From: Cohnella fermenti
GTDB taxonomy: Bacteria; Bacillota; Bacilli; Paenibacillales; Paenibacillaceae
Direction: 5' to 3'
NCBI RefSeq assembly: GCF_004801405.1
Contig: NZ_SSOB01000018.1
Coordinates: 93,689 to 157,688 of the forward strand
DNA length: 64,000 nt
Shown here: positions 24,486 through 32,838 of the stretch, piece by piece
Layout: every line of letters begins with the position of its first letter
How positions within the stretch are numbered: the stretch's first letter is position 1
Notes under the pieces: generated by a model
The model's database searches: none
Told to the model about the DNA's origin: nothing
Seen by the model: the letters and a program-made list of their open reading frames with translations, nothing else
Program-made: the position numbers and the translations under genes

Positions 24486-25898
24486 CTATCCCTGAGGATT
24501 CGCGGGGTCGAAGGCCGGGTTCGGCGTTACCGCAACCTCGCCCTTCTCCACCGCTTGGGACAGTGCGGCGTTGTACCTGGCGTTCAAGTCCTGCGTAATC
24601 GCCGCGAGATCGCCGCCGGCAAGCATGTACTTGAAGAAGGCGTCGCCATAGTTGGCTCCTTCCGGCGTAACGCTCGGCGAGACGGGCCAGAGGGAGTCGT
24701 GTTCCCCGACCAGGAAGCCTTCCATTCCGTTGATCTCCGGATTGCCGGCCTGCTCCACAATGCTCGGCACAACGGCAAGCCCGAAGCCCTTCTCATGGTA
24801 GGTCTTCAGAATCTCGTCGCCGTACATGTACTTCATGAACGTCCAGGCCGCTTCCTTATTGGCCGATTGCGCGCTGATGCCGAGCCACGTTCCGGCGGAC
24901 ACGATCTCGGAAGTGCCCTTGATCTGACCGTCCAGCGTCGGCGCCAGGGCGCCGGCCCAGTCGATGTCCGTCGGGAATTGATCCTGGTAGACGCCCGGCT
25001 CCGTCGAGAAGGAGAGGTACATCCCGATCTTGCCTGCGGCGAATTGCGCGCGCAGCGGGTCGATGTCCAACGATTCCGCGCCGGGCAGAATGCTGCCGTC
25101 CTCATACATCGTCTTGAAGTATTCGATGACCTGCGAGTACGGCGCGAAGTCGAATTGTCCGGTCTTCAGATCGAAGCCGAGGCCCTGGTATCCGCTCAAG
25201 GAGAGAATCTCCCGGATGGAACGGTCGAATGCCGACTTCGGGCTTTTGAAGTTCAGAGCGAAGCCGTAGATTCCGTCGGCCTTGCCGACCTCGGTGATCT
25301 TCTTGGCGTCGTCGACCATCTCCTGCAGCGATGCCGGAGGGTTCGCGATGCCCGCCTTGGCGAAGATGTCCTTGTTGTAGACCAGGCGCAGCGTATTGCC
25401 GGTGTTGGCCAAGCTGTATACCTTGCCGTCAAACCGGTTCACATCGTCGAGGATCAGCTTGCCGAACTCCGCCTTGATGTCGTCGGTAAGGAACCCGTCG
25501 ATCGGCTCCAGATACCCCTTCTTGACGAACCCTGCCGTGTTGCCGCTCTTCAAGCGAAGCACGTCCGGCGCCTGCTTGCTGGAGAAGGCGATATCGACGC
25601 TCTGCGTGTAATTCTCGGACATGACCGTCAATTCCACCTGAATGTTGTCTTCGTTCGTCTCGTTGAACTTGTTGATCATGTCCTTGATGTATTCCTGATC
25701 GTGGCGGTCGTCCGTCCAGTACTTCAACTGCACGGGCGGTTTGTTCGACTCTGCCGGGGGAGTTGTCGTGTTCTCTGCAGACTGCCCGTTCGTCGCGCCG
25801 CTGTTGCTGCTGCCGCTGTTGTTGTCGTTGCCGCCGCAGCCTGCAAGTCCGATGGCCACTGCGAGGCTTAGACCGATCCCTGCCCATTTTCTCCGCAT
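24486..25898 (-). CDS. Extracellular solute-binding lipoprotein, family 1
   Basis: The 470-residue protein starts MRRKWAGIGLSLAVAIGLAG with lipobox Cys at residue 21, then an Asn/Ser/Gly-rich linker (GGNDNNSGSSNSG) and a two-lobed sugar-binding domain (PPVQLKYWTDDRHDQEYIKD onward). ATG at 25898 follows GAAGGGGTAG; two more upstream ATG codons in frame lack better ribosome sites. It is the binding component for the two permeases downstream. It follows the YesN-type regulator by 123 bp. Confidence 0.92.
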   Translation of the reverse strand: MRRKWAGIGLSLAVAIGLAGCGGNDNNSGSSNSGATNGQSAENTTTPPAESNKPPVQLKYWTDDRHDQEYIKDMINKFNETNEDNIQVELTVMSENYTQSVDIAFSSKQAPDVLRLKSGNTAGFVKKGYLEPIDGFLTDDIKAEFGKLILDDVNRFDGKVYSLANTGNTLRLVYNKDIFAKAGIANPPASLQEMVDDAKKITEVGKADGIYGFALNFKSPKSAFDRSIREILSLSGYQGLGFDLKTGQFDFAPYSQVIEYFKTMYEDGSILPGAESLDIDPLRAQFAAGKIGMYLSFSTEPGVYQDQFPTDIDWAGALAPTLDGQIKGTSEIVSAGTWLGISAQSANKEAAWTFMKYMYGDEILKTYHEKGFGLAVVPSIVEQAGNPEINGMEGFLVGEHDSLWPVSPSVTPEGANYGDAFFKYMLAGGDLAAITQDLNARYNAALSQAVEKGEVAVTPNPAFDPANPQG

Positions 25899-26021
25899 GC
25901 GTTCTACCCCTTCAATTAACATTTGTATTGGTGAGCTCATGTTTATCATAGGCCCTCGGGCTTGGAAAAGGAGTGCGGCAAGTTCACTCTTCAGGGTCGG
26001 TAATCAACGGTGTTGCGCCGC

Positions 26022-27659
26022 TCACGCCTCCGGCCGGTCCGCATGGTAGCCCGCCCGGAACTCCGACGGCGTCTGGCCGGTTATCTTCTTGAACATCTCG
26101 CTGAAGTATCTGCGCTCCTCGTACCCTACGGCCGACGCCACCTCCTGCACCTGCGCCCCCTCCACCAGCAGCAGCTTCGCTCGCTGGATGCGTTCCGAGG
26201 TCACATGCTGCGTAACCGTCATCCCCGTCACCTGCTTAAACAGGCTGGCGAAGTAGCTGGCGCTCAGATGCACATGGGCGGCGCATTCGCCGACAGTAAT
26301 ATCCTCGGACAAGCGCCCCTTGATATAGTCGATTGCTCTGTAAATCACCTTCTGCCCCTCGGACAAGCTGTTGCGGCGTACCAGCGCAGCTCCCTCCGTG
26401 CACAGCTCGAGCAGTTGACGCTGCAGGGAAGCGAGCGGCAGCCCCGCCGTCCCTTGCGCCGCCCGGAACCTCCGAATGAGCGGCTGGATGTCCGAATACG
26501 GGACCATCTCGTAGAAGGAGCGGATCGCCGATGCGGCCAGCTCGTCGTACAAGCTGAGCAGATAATCCGGATTCTGCCGGGAGACGAGCGGCTGCAGCGC
26601 TTCCGAGATCGCGGCCAGAATCGCCTCCGTCCGGCCGACGTTGCCGGAGCGAAGGGCCAGCAGCAGCTCGTCCTTGTGCTCCAACGCAAGCGGCTCCTGG
26701 CTGCCGCTCTGGCGAATGTCGTCAACCATAATCGCCGCGTTGCCTTCGGTGAACAGATGATGGGAGAGCGCCCGCTGCGCCTGGCGGTAAGAATCCGGCA
26801 GCTCGCTGATCTCTTCCACTCGGCCGCCGCCCCCGATCGATACCGTGAATTTGGTATAGCGTTCAATATTCCGGCAGCACCGCTCGGCAATATCGATCGG
26901 ACGGGTCGACCCCGGATCGTTCAAGACGGCCATATACTGATCGTGCCCGGTACGGAAAACAACGCTGCGAGCGTAGTCGGCAAGCGTCTCCTGAATAATA
27001 TTGAGCAGCGAGAAGCGGATCAGCTCCATCTCCCGGACGGACGGTTCGGCGGTCGGCTCGGCAGTCGGTTCCCGGAACGGATCGATCTCCATCAGCATCA
27101 CGACGAAGCCTCTCGGCTCAAGCTCGATATTCAGGAATTCCCATCGCTTGGCCGCCTCCTCCCATGAGGTTCGGTGGCTTACGAGCAACGCGAAGTATTC
27201 CTGCCGCAGCGCCGGCATGCTCTCTCGCAGCTTATTCTCCATCTCCCGCACGCTCAGCAGCTTGATCCTCTCTTCCACAATCTCCGCCTTCGCCCGCAGC
27301 GCCGCAGCCATGATCTCCTCCTCCGAGAAGGGCTTCACGACAAAGTCGAACGCTCCAAGCTGCACCGCCTTCTGCGCGTATTCGAAGTCGGCATACCCGC
27401 TGATCAGAATGACCTTGCAGCCATGGTTCTCTTCCAGAATCGCACGCAGCATGCTCAGCCCGTCCATTCTCGGCATCCGGATATCCGTAATGACCAGATC
27501 CGGCCGCAGCTCGCCGATCAACTGCAGACCCTCTTCGCCGTTGCTCGCCGTGCCCGCGACCCGAATTCCCTGCTCCTCCCAGTTCATCGCGGTCAGCCCG
27601 TCCACCACGCTGCGAATATCGTCGATAATGCACAGACGGATCGCCTCAAGCTTGTTCAT
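26022..27659 (-). CDS. YesN-type response regulator (receiver + AraC HTH)
   Basis: The 545-residue protein begins at ATG 27659, overlapping the kinase stop by 14 bp. The receiver domain (about 5-120) has IRLCIIDD and the phospho-acceptor in PDLVITDIRMPRMDG. A long middle region follows, and the C-terminal about 100 residues form an AraC double helix-turn-helix (AAHVHLSASYFASLFKQVTG and IQEVASAVGYEERRYFSEMF-like). The open frame upstream of ATG runs through the kinase gene in another frame and is not coding. It should activate the importer/GH130/FAD oxidoreductase operon in response to an extracellular sugar. Confidence 0.92.
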   Translation of the reverse strand: MNKLEAIRLCIIDDIRSVVDGLTAMNWEEQGIRVAGTASNGEEGLQLIGELRPDLVITDIRMPRMDGLSMLRAILEENHGCKVILISGYADFEYAQKAVQLGAFDFVVKPFSEEEIMAAALRAKAEIVEERIKLLSVREMENKLRESMPALRQEYFALLVSHRTSWEEAAKRWEFLNIELEPRGFVVMLMEIDPFREPTAEPTAEPSVREMELIRFSLLNIIQETLADYARSVVFRTGHDQYMAVLNDPGSTRPIDIAERCCRNIERYTKFTVSIGGGGRVEEISELPDSYRQAQRALSHHLFTEGNAAIMVDDIRQSGSQEPLALEHKDELLLALRSGNVGRTEAILAAISEALQPLVSRQNPDYLLSLYDELAASAIRSFYEMVPYSDIQPLIRRFRAAQGTAGLPLASLQRQLLELCTEGAALVRRNSLSEGQKVIYRAIDYIKGRLSEDITVGECAAHVHLSASYFASLFKQVTGMTVTQHVTSERIQRAKLLLVEGAQVQEVASAVGYEERRYFSEMFKKITGQTPSEFRAGYHADRPEA

Positions 27660-29409
27660 CCGAATGCCCCCCTTGCTTGGGTAAAGAAATCCGTATCTCG
27701 GTTCCGCGCTCCGGCGCGCTGTCCGCCTGGAGTTCCGCGTCATCCCCGTAATAAAGCTGAAGCCTGCGAAGCAGATTGGACACCGCGTACCCCTTCTTCG
27801 ATTCCAGCCGGAAGAGCGTGCGCACCTGATCCTCGTCCATGCCGCAGCCGTTATCGCGCACCGCAATCGTCCAGCGTTCCCCGTCTCCGGCAACCTCGAT
27901 CTCGATGCGGCCGCCGTCCTTCAGATCGCGGAAGCCGTGCAGAATGCTGTTCTCCGCCAGCGGCTGCAGGAGAATGCGCGGAATCGACAGCGCGGACAGC
28001 GCCGGGTCGCGCACCCGGATCTCGTATGAGAACAGGCCTTCGTAGCAGCTCGATTGCAGCTCCAGATACTGGCGCACATGCTCCAGCTCTTGCGCCAGCG
28101 TCGTAATCTCCCGGCCGTTGTTCAGCCCAAGCTGGAACAGACGGGAGAGCGACAGGACCATCTGCTGCGACGGCTCGATCTGCTTCAGCTTCAGCTTCCA
28201 GTAGATTGTATTTAACGTATTGTATAGGAAGTGCGGGTCCATCTGCGCCGACAGCGCCTTGATCTCCGCGGTCCGCTTATGCGTCTGCGCTTCCGTGACC
28301 TCGTCGATCAACACCACAATCTGCTCCAGCATCCGGTTAAACCGCAACCCCACCTGCCCCAGCTCGTCTCCGCTGCGGCTCTCGAAGCGGGCGGTCAGAT
28401 CGTTGCTCTCGACCCGCTTCATCACCTTCAGCAGCCCTTGCAACGGCTTCAGCAAGTAGCGCGCGAAGGCGCCCGAGATAAGCGAAGTGACCGCGAAGGC
28501 GACCAGAGCGACCGCGACGATCAGCCACTTGACGACCACCAGATCCTTCAGCACGCCGGCCCGGGACTGGATCGTCGTCATCGTCCAATCCGCAATGCCC
28601 AGATGGGCGTAGTTGAGCAGGTAGGTTCTGCCGTTCATCTCAAACGAATGACTGCCATTAGGGCCGTTCATCATGCCCTGCAGCTTGCCCGTGTCCACCG
28701 CCTGGCGGACCAGCGACTGCTTCGCAGGGTAGACCGTCTCGCCTGCGGCGTTCAGCAGGAAGTTCGCCGCTTCCTCCCCGGCGTCCCCCTGCACCAGCTT
28801 GCGGAAGCCGTCCTCGCGAATATTCACGACAATGTAGACGCCGCTGACCGGCGTGTCGAAGATCGGCTCCAGAATAAGCGAGAGAACTCGCTCCTTGCCG
28901 GAGAACAGCCTATCCTCATGCCCCTCCACCCACAGGTTCTTCCGCTCCCGTTCAACGCGCTCGTACAACGAGGTATCCTCGAATGCGGTAAGCCGGTTGC
29001 GGTTCATCGACGAAGGATAGAATTCGCCGATCGGCGTATACACATAGATCGAGTGGATCAGCGGCTCGGCAATCCGCGCCTGCGAGAAAACATTGTCCAG
29101 ATCGTTCAGATGCGTGTAATACCGGCTGGCGTCCCCGGAGACGACATCCTTCAGCATATCGTGGAAGGGCTGGCTGATCATGAACGTCATCATAATGAGC
29201 ATCAGCTTGTTCAGCTTCTCGTCGACAATCTCCGCGGAACGGGCTACCGTGTCCTGCGTAAGCTTCAGTGCATTCTTCTCCAGGGTGACGGCCGAGATGT
29301 AATAAGACAGCCCGCCGGTCATCAGCACGGAGAGCACGATAACGGCCAGGAACGCGACCTTGAGTTTGTTGCGGAACGATTGCCTGCGAAGGGAGTCCAA
29401 GCTATTCAC
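27646..29409 (-). CDS. YesM-type sensor histidine kinase
   Basis: The 587-residue membrane protein has an N-terminal transmembrane helix (about 17-37), an extracellular sensing region, a second helix (near 295-315), a HAMP domain, and a His_kinase domain with the H box ALSAQMDPHFLYNTLNTIYW. The HATPase domain follows, with PLAENSILHGF and RDNGCGMDED. The start is GTG at 29409 or TTG at 29400; the TTG has better spacing to GGAAGG. It is the first gene of the GH130 operon and partner of the overlapping YesN gene. Confidence 0.92.
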   Translation of the reverse strand: MNSLDSLRRQSFRNKLKVAFLAVIVLSVLMTGGLSYYISAVTLEKNALKLTQDTVARSAEIVDEKLNKLMLIMMTFMISQPFHDMLKDVVSGDASRYYTHLNDLDNVFSQARIAEPLIHSIYVYTPIGEFYPSSMNRNRLTAFEDTSLYERVERERKNLWVEGHEDRLFSGKERVLSLILEPIFDTPVSGVYIVVNIREDGFRKLVQGDAGEEAANFLLNAAGETVYPAKQSLVRQAVDTGKLQGMMNGPNGSHSFEMNGRTYLLNYAHLGIADWTMTTIQSRAGVLKDLVVVKWLIVAVALVAFAVTSLISGAFARYLLKPLQGLLKVMKRVESNDLTARFESRSGDELGQVGLRFNRMLEQIVVLIDEVTEAQTHKRTAEIKALSAQMDPHFLYNTLNTIYWKLKLKQIEPSQQMVLSLSRLFQLGLNNGREITTLAQELEHVRQYLELQSSCYEGLFSYEIRVRDPALSALSIPRILLQPLAENSILHGFRDLKDGGRIEIEVAGDGERWTIAVRDNGCGMDEDQVRTLFRLESKKGYAVSNLLRRLQLYYGDDAELQADSAPERGTEIRISLPKQGGHSDEQA

Positions 29410-29456
29410 GCCTTCCGTTAAATATACCTACCCTGTGATTATGGCATAAAAATCAA

Positions 29457-29494
29457 AGCTGCCCCAACAGCCGATTCATGGCCAAGGGGCAGCT
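29457..29494 (-). terminator. Intrinsic terminator of the secreted beta-helix glycosidase gene
   Basis: AGCTGCCCC (29457-29465) and GGGGCAGCT (29486-29494) form a 9-bp stem; on the minus strand it is followed by TTGATTTTTATG. It separates the secreted enzyme gene from the YesM/YesN operon. Confidence 0.72.
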
Positions 29495-29518
29495 CCTTCT
29501 TATGCGCGCAGGCCGAAG

Positions 29519-32179
29519 TCAGGTAGAAGACAGAACGAGAGCGTCATCGAAGGCTGCGCCCGCCGAAGTGGTCCTGAATCCGATCTTCCCCGCCGTCAAT
29601 TCGGTTGCGGGATTGGTCCATTCCGTCTTTAGAACGTCGTCCACATAACCTTTGATAGCGTTGCCTTTAACGGATGCCCTGATCGTGTACCACTGGTTCG
29701 CCTGGGCCGCGAAGGACGCGCTGGACACCAGCGTCAATTGTCCGCTCACGGACTTGTACAGCTCCAGCTTCTGATTCGCAGCGTTGATACGATACATGTA
29801 ATAATTGTTCGCGTCCTGAACCCGGAACACAATGCCCGCATTGGCATTCACGATAGGCAGCTTCACCCTCGCTTCATACGTATAATCCGTCCAGGAGCTG
29901 CCCGCCGCAATAAGCGCAGCAGCCGTCTGACTCTGGGTCAGAACCTTCATGCCTGTCGTTGCTACGCCCCAGGAGCCCGAAGCGGAGGTCCACCCTGCCG
30001 TGTTGCCGTCCTCGAAGTCGTCGCTGAACCGGATGAGCGGAGTCACCCTGACATCGTCATAATGGACGCCTGCCGAGGTGGTGCGCAGTCCGACTCCTCC
30101 CGTCGTCAATTGCGTCACGGGGTTGGTCCATTCCAGCTTCAGCTCTCCATCCACATAACAGCTGATCTTGTTCCCCTCGGCAACCGCCTTGACCGTGTAC
30201 GATTGCTTCTCCAAGGAGGTGAACGGAGTGCTGGCAACAAGCGTCAGCTGCCCGCCCACGGACTTGTACAGCTCCAGCTTCTGGTTCGAGCCGTTGATTC
30301 GATACATGTAATAATTGTTCGCATCCTGGACTCGGAACACAATGCCGGCATTGGCATCGGTAATCGGCATGCGTACTTTGGCTTGGTATGCGTAGTCCGC
30401 CCACGAGCCGCCGGCATTGGCGGTCATCAGAGAGGTCGTTGTCTGGCTGCCGCTGGACAGCACATGGTTCGTGTCGACAGTCGGCACGGTCCAGTTGCCC
30501 GTAACGGACGTCCAGCCCGCCGTATCTCCGTCTTCGAAGTCGTCGCTGAACATCAGCTTGGAATTGGCGAAGCGGACGCCGTCCACATTGCTGTTAACCG
30601 TCAGCTTCAAGTCGCTCAGACTCGTTGCAAGCTTGCCCTTGACATACACATCCGAGAACACGACGCCGTTCACCATTCCGCCCTTGGCCGCATTGCCGGA
30701 GATTCTGGAGTTGTTGCCTCCGAGCTGGCGAATATTGATATTTTTTAACACAACATTGCTGACATCGCCGGAGGTGCTGGTCGACACCCCAAGCCAATAA
30801 TTCCCGAATTGATTGATCTCGACCCGCTCGATATCGATGTTCTCGAACGTAATATTTTGCGCATAGCCCTCCTCCGGAAGCGTGTTGTATTGGTAACCAT
30901 GATCAATCAGCAGAGCCCGGTCACTTTGGAAAATATACGAGTTCCGAACGGTCACCCCAATCTGCGGTTGAGCGACTCCCATGCCAATCTTGAACGCCGC
31001 GGCTCTTGTCCAGGCCAAAGCGTCGTCGAAGACGACATTCTCCAGATGCTCCAGCGCCCCCGGCCAATCCTTGGACATCCCCGTCTGCAGCCAGGTTTTC
31101 GTCGAATAGGTGTCATCGTCCGAGATCGCGATCGCATGTTTAACCAGCACGTCCTGACTCTCGTTAATATCGATAACATCGTCCTCGATCTTGTATAAGT
31201 CCTGGAAGCCCTTCAGATTGGTTATGGTCACATGATCGGACCGAACGACCATAAACGACCAGAACCCGGCATCCCGCATAATCAACCCGTCAAACGTGAA
31301 GTTCGAGGTGGCGATCGGGACCAGCAGGTTGTTCAGGAACCCTTCGCTCTTGTTCGGCGCCGGCATGATTCGTTCCCGCATCTCGATGCCCTTGCCGTCG
31401 ATCGTTCCCCGTCCCCGTATCGTGATGTTGCTGGAATCCGTGGCCGTGCGAATGAAGTACGTCCCATCCGCATTGCGCGAGTCCTTCCGGAAGTCATTCG
31501 TGTAATCCTCCCCCTTGCCGGTGCCGACAATGACGGCTCCTCCGGCCACGTAGAAGGTCACATTGCTCTTCAGGGTCAGGTTCCCGCTCTTGTACACGCC
31601 GGCAGGAACGAACACCGTGCCGCCGCCGGCTTGATAGGCATCATCGATCGCCTGCTGGATCGCGCCCGATGCCATCGCTGTCCCCGTGTTATCCGCGCTG
31701 TACGGCGCCTGAGTCACATTGTAGATCCCGGCACCCGAGGAAGGAGGAATATTCGTCTCCAAGGGATCTGCTGCGATAACAATCTTTTTCTTCAGGTCGT
31801 TGATTTTCACGATCACATAGGTGGAAGAAGCAAGCGTGAAGGTCAGCTTGTTCCCGTTCACCGTTCCCTCGATGTTCTTGGCCGCCGGGCTGATGGAATA
31901 CGAGGTAATCGGAACATTCGCGGTAACTTCGATGCTGACAGTGCCGGCAAAAGAAAACTCGGCGTAGTCATAATCATCCTTGTAGCTGATCACGGGAATC
32001 GATTGGGTGTCCGCCTTCAATGTGTAGACGCTGGATGCGGTGTAGATGGACGGCATCGGGTAATTCTGAATTGTGGCCGGTGCCGCTTCGGCCGCTCTGG
32101 GCCCCAATCCGGCGAACATAACGACAAGCATGGCAAGCACAACGAACGGACTTACGATTTTCCTTGTCAGAGTATGCAT
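29519..32179 (-). CDS. Secreted right-handed beta-helix glycosidase (GH28-like) with two LamG-like binding domains
   Basis: The 886-residue protein starts at ATG 32179 (GGAGGAGG upstream) with a signal peptide ending near AEA. A domain with the GH28/pectate-lyase-type entry (AIQQAIDDAYQAGGGTVFVP) and beta-helix repeats spans about 130-560. The acidic stretch VIDINESQD and SDDDTYSTKTW resemble the Asp motifs of GH28, but I do not find the usual GHG motif, so activity may differ from polygalacturonase. Two C-terminal tandem domains (about 560-720 and 725-886) are near-duplicates (SDDFEDGxTAGWTS, ANAGIVFRVQDANNYYMYRI) of the LamG/CBM66-like type. A promoter with an overlapping cre box lies upstream. 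Confidence 0.82.
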   Translation of the reverse strand: MHTLTRKIVSPFVVLAMLVVMFAGLGPRAAEAAPATIQNYPMPSIYTASSVYTLKADTQSIPVISYKDDYDYAEFSFAGTVSIEVTANVPITSYSISPAAKNIEGTVNGNKLTFTLASSTYVIVKINDLKKKIVIAADPLETNIPPSSGAGIYNVTQAPYSADNTGTAMASGAIQQAIDDAYQAGGGTVFVPAGVYKSGNLTLKSNVTFYVAGGAVIVGTGKGEDYTNDFRKDSRNADGTYFIRTATDSSNITIRGRGTIDGKGIEMRERIMPAPNKSEGFLNNLLVPIATSNFTFDGLIMRDAGFWSFMVVRSDHVTITNLKGFQDLYKIEDDVIDINESQDVLVKHAIAISDDDTYSTKTWLQTGMSKDWPGALEHLENVVFDDALAWTRAAAFKIGMGVAQPQIGVTVRNSYIFQSDRALLIDHGYQYNTLPEEGYAQNITFENIDIERVEINQFGNYWLGVSTSTSGDVSNVVLKNINIRQLGGNNSRISGNAAKGGMVNGVVFSDVYVKGKLATSLSDLKLTVNSNVDGVRFANSKLMFSDDFEDGDTAGWTSVTGNWTVPTVDTNHVLSSGSQTTTSLMTANAGGSWADYAYQAKVRMPITDANAGIVFRVQDANNYYMYRINGSNQKLELYKSVGGQLTLVASTPFTSLEKQSYTVKAVAEGNKISCYVDGELKLEWTNPVTQLTTGGVGLRTTSAGVHYDDVRVTPLIRFSDDFEDGNTAGWTSASGSWGVATTGMKVLTQSQTAAALIAAGSSWTDYTYEARVKLPIVNANAGIVFRVQDANNYYMYRINAANQKLELYKSVSGQLTLVSSASFAAQANQWYTIRASVKGNAIKGYVDDVLKTEWTNPATELTAGKIGFRTTSAGAAFDDALVLSST

Positions 32180-32204
32180 AATTACCTCCTCCATAAGGGT
32201 TCAA

Positions 32205-32312
32205 GACTGGGAGTGAAGCTGGGTCAGAGCTGGGGGAAAGCTGGTTCAAAGCTGAGCAAAGCTGGTTCAAAGCTGAGGCAAAGCTGGGTCAGAGCTGGGT
32301 CGGAGCTGGGAT
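32205..32312 (-). repeat. Nine 11-nt tandem repeats in the 5' leader of the beta-helix glycosidase mRNA
   Basis: The core GCTG recurs at 32218, 32229, 32240, 32251, 32261, 32272, 32283, 32294 and 32305, that is every 11 nt with one 10-nt step. The unit on the sense (minus) strand is about CCAGCTTTGAA. The array lies between the predicted transcription start near 32322 and the ribosome binding site, so it would be part of the untranslated leader RNA. Its role is unknown. Confidence 0.8.
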
Positions 32313-32328
32313 CAACTTGGCCGAACTG

Positions 32329-32357
32329 TTTGTAAGCGTTAACATTTTTCCTGTCAA
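32329..32357 (-). promoter_or_regulatory. Promoter of the beta-helix glycosidase gene with overlapping cre box
   Basis: On the minus strand TTGACA (32357-32352), 17 nt and TACAAA (32334-32329) form a promoter. A perfect cre palindrome TGTAAGCGTTAACA (32331-32344 on the plus strand) covers the -10 box and part of the spacer, predicting direct CcpA repression. Confidence 0.8.
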
Positions 32358-32461
32358 CATGGATTATAATCCCTCCCCCGCCGGAAGGGAGTGGGGCAGG
32401 CTCACTCTTCAGGGGGACAAATTGACGGTTCTCCCTTCTTCTGACACGGCTATCACAGAAA

Positions 32462-32764
32462 CACTTCATGCTCATTCGCTCGGTCCGGGTGCAGATCGCG
32501 AATTATAGTCGAAATTTCATGCTTATTCGCTCGGTCTGGCTGCAGATCGCGAATTATAGTCGAAATTTCATGCTTATTCGCTCGATCTGGCTGCAGATCG
32601 CGAATTATAGTCGAAATTTCATGCTTATTCGCCCGGTCTGGCTGCAGATCGCGAATTATAGTCGAAATTTCATGCTTATTCGCTCGATCTGGCCGAGGGT
32701 CAAGAGCTTCCGGTGCGCAGTTGTGTGCGATTGTAACTTGCCAGGTTAAATTCATCCGTTCAAC
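32462..32764. repeat. Tandem 51-nt repeat array with conserved tail (copy 1)
   Basis: Full units start at 32500, 32551, 32602 and 32653, with a partial unit from 32462. The unit begins GAATTATAGTCGAAATTTCA and is almost identical between copies. A tail of about 60 nt (32704-32764; for example GTGCGATTGTAACTTGCCAG) follows. The same repeat-plus-tail order occurs at 48287-48449. Units abut without spacers, so it is not CRISPR. The 51-nt length keeps both strands open as 17-residue repeats, but there is no ribosome site and no protein-like composition. Confidence 0.85.
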
Positions 32765-32838
32765 TCAAGAAGATCGCCATCCACCCGGCCGGAGGGGCCG
32801 AGAAGATAGGCGATCTTGGATAGTTGCCGCTTATGTGC

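Noticed and set aside
27660..27893. N-terminal extension of the YesN regulator by about 78 codons
   Set aside because: It overlaps the kinase gene in another frame and precedes the receiver domain start; ATG 27659 begins exactly at the domain.
32205..32312. 11-nt repeats as TRAP binding site
   Set aside because: TRAP sites are GAG/UAG triplets spaced by 2-3 nt; here CAGC cores are 11 nt apart.
32453..32755. Open frames on both strands across the 51-nt array, coding for 17-residue repeats such as PDRANKHEISTIIRDLQ
   Set aside because: The frames stay open only because 51 is a multiple of 3 and no unit contains a stop. There is no ribosome site, and the diverged copy at 48287 does not keep the frame.
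32462..32764. Possible CRISPR array
   Set aside because: Repeats abut directly with no unique spacers, the period is constant, and no cas gene is in the window.
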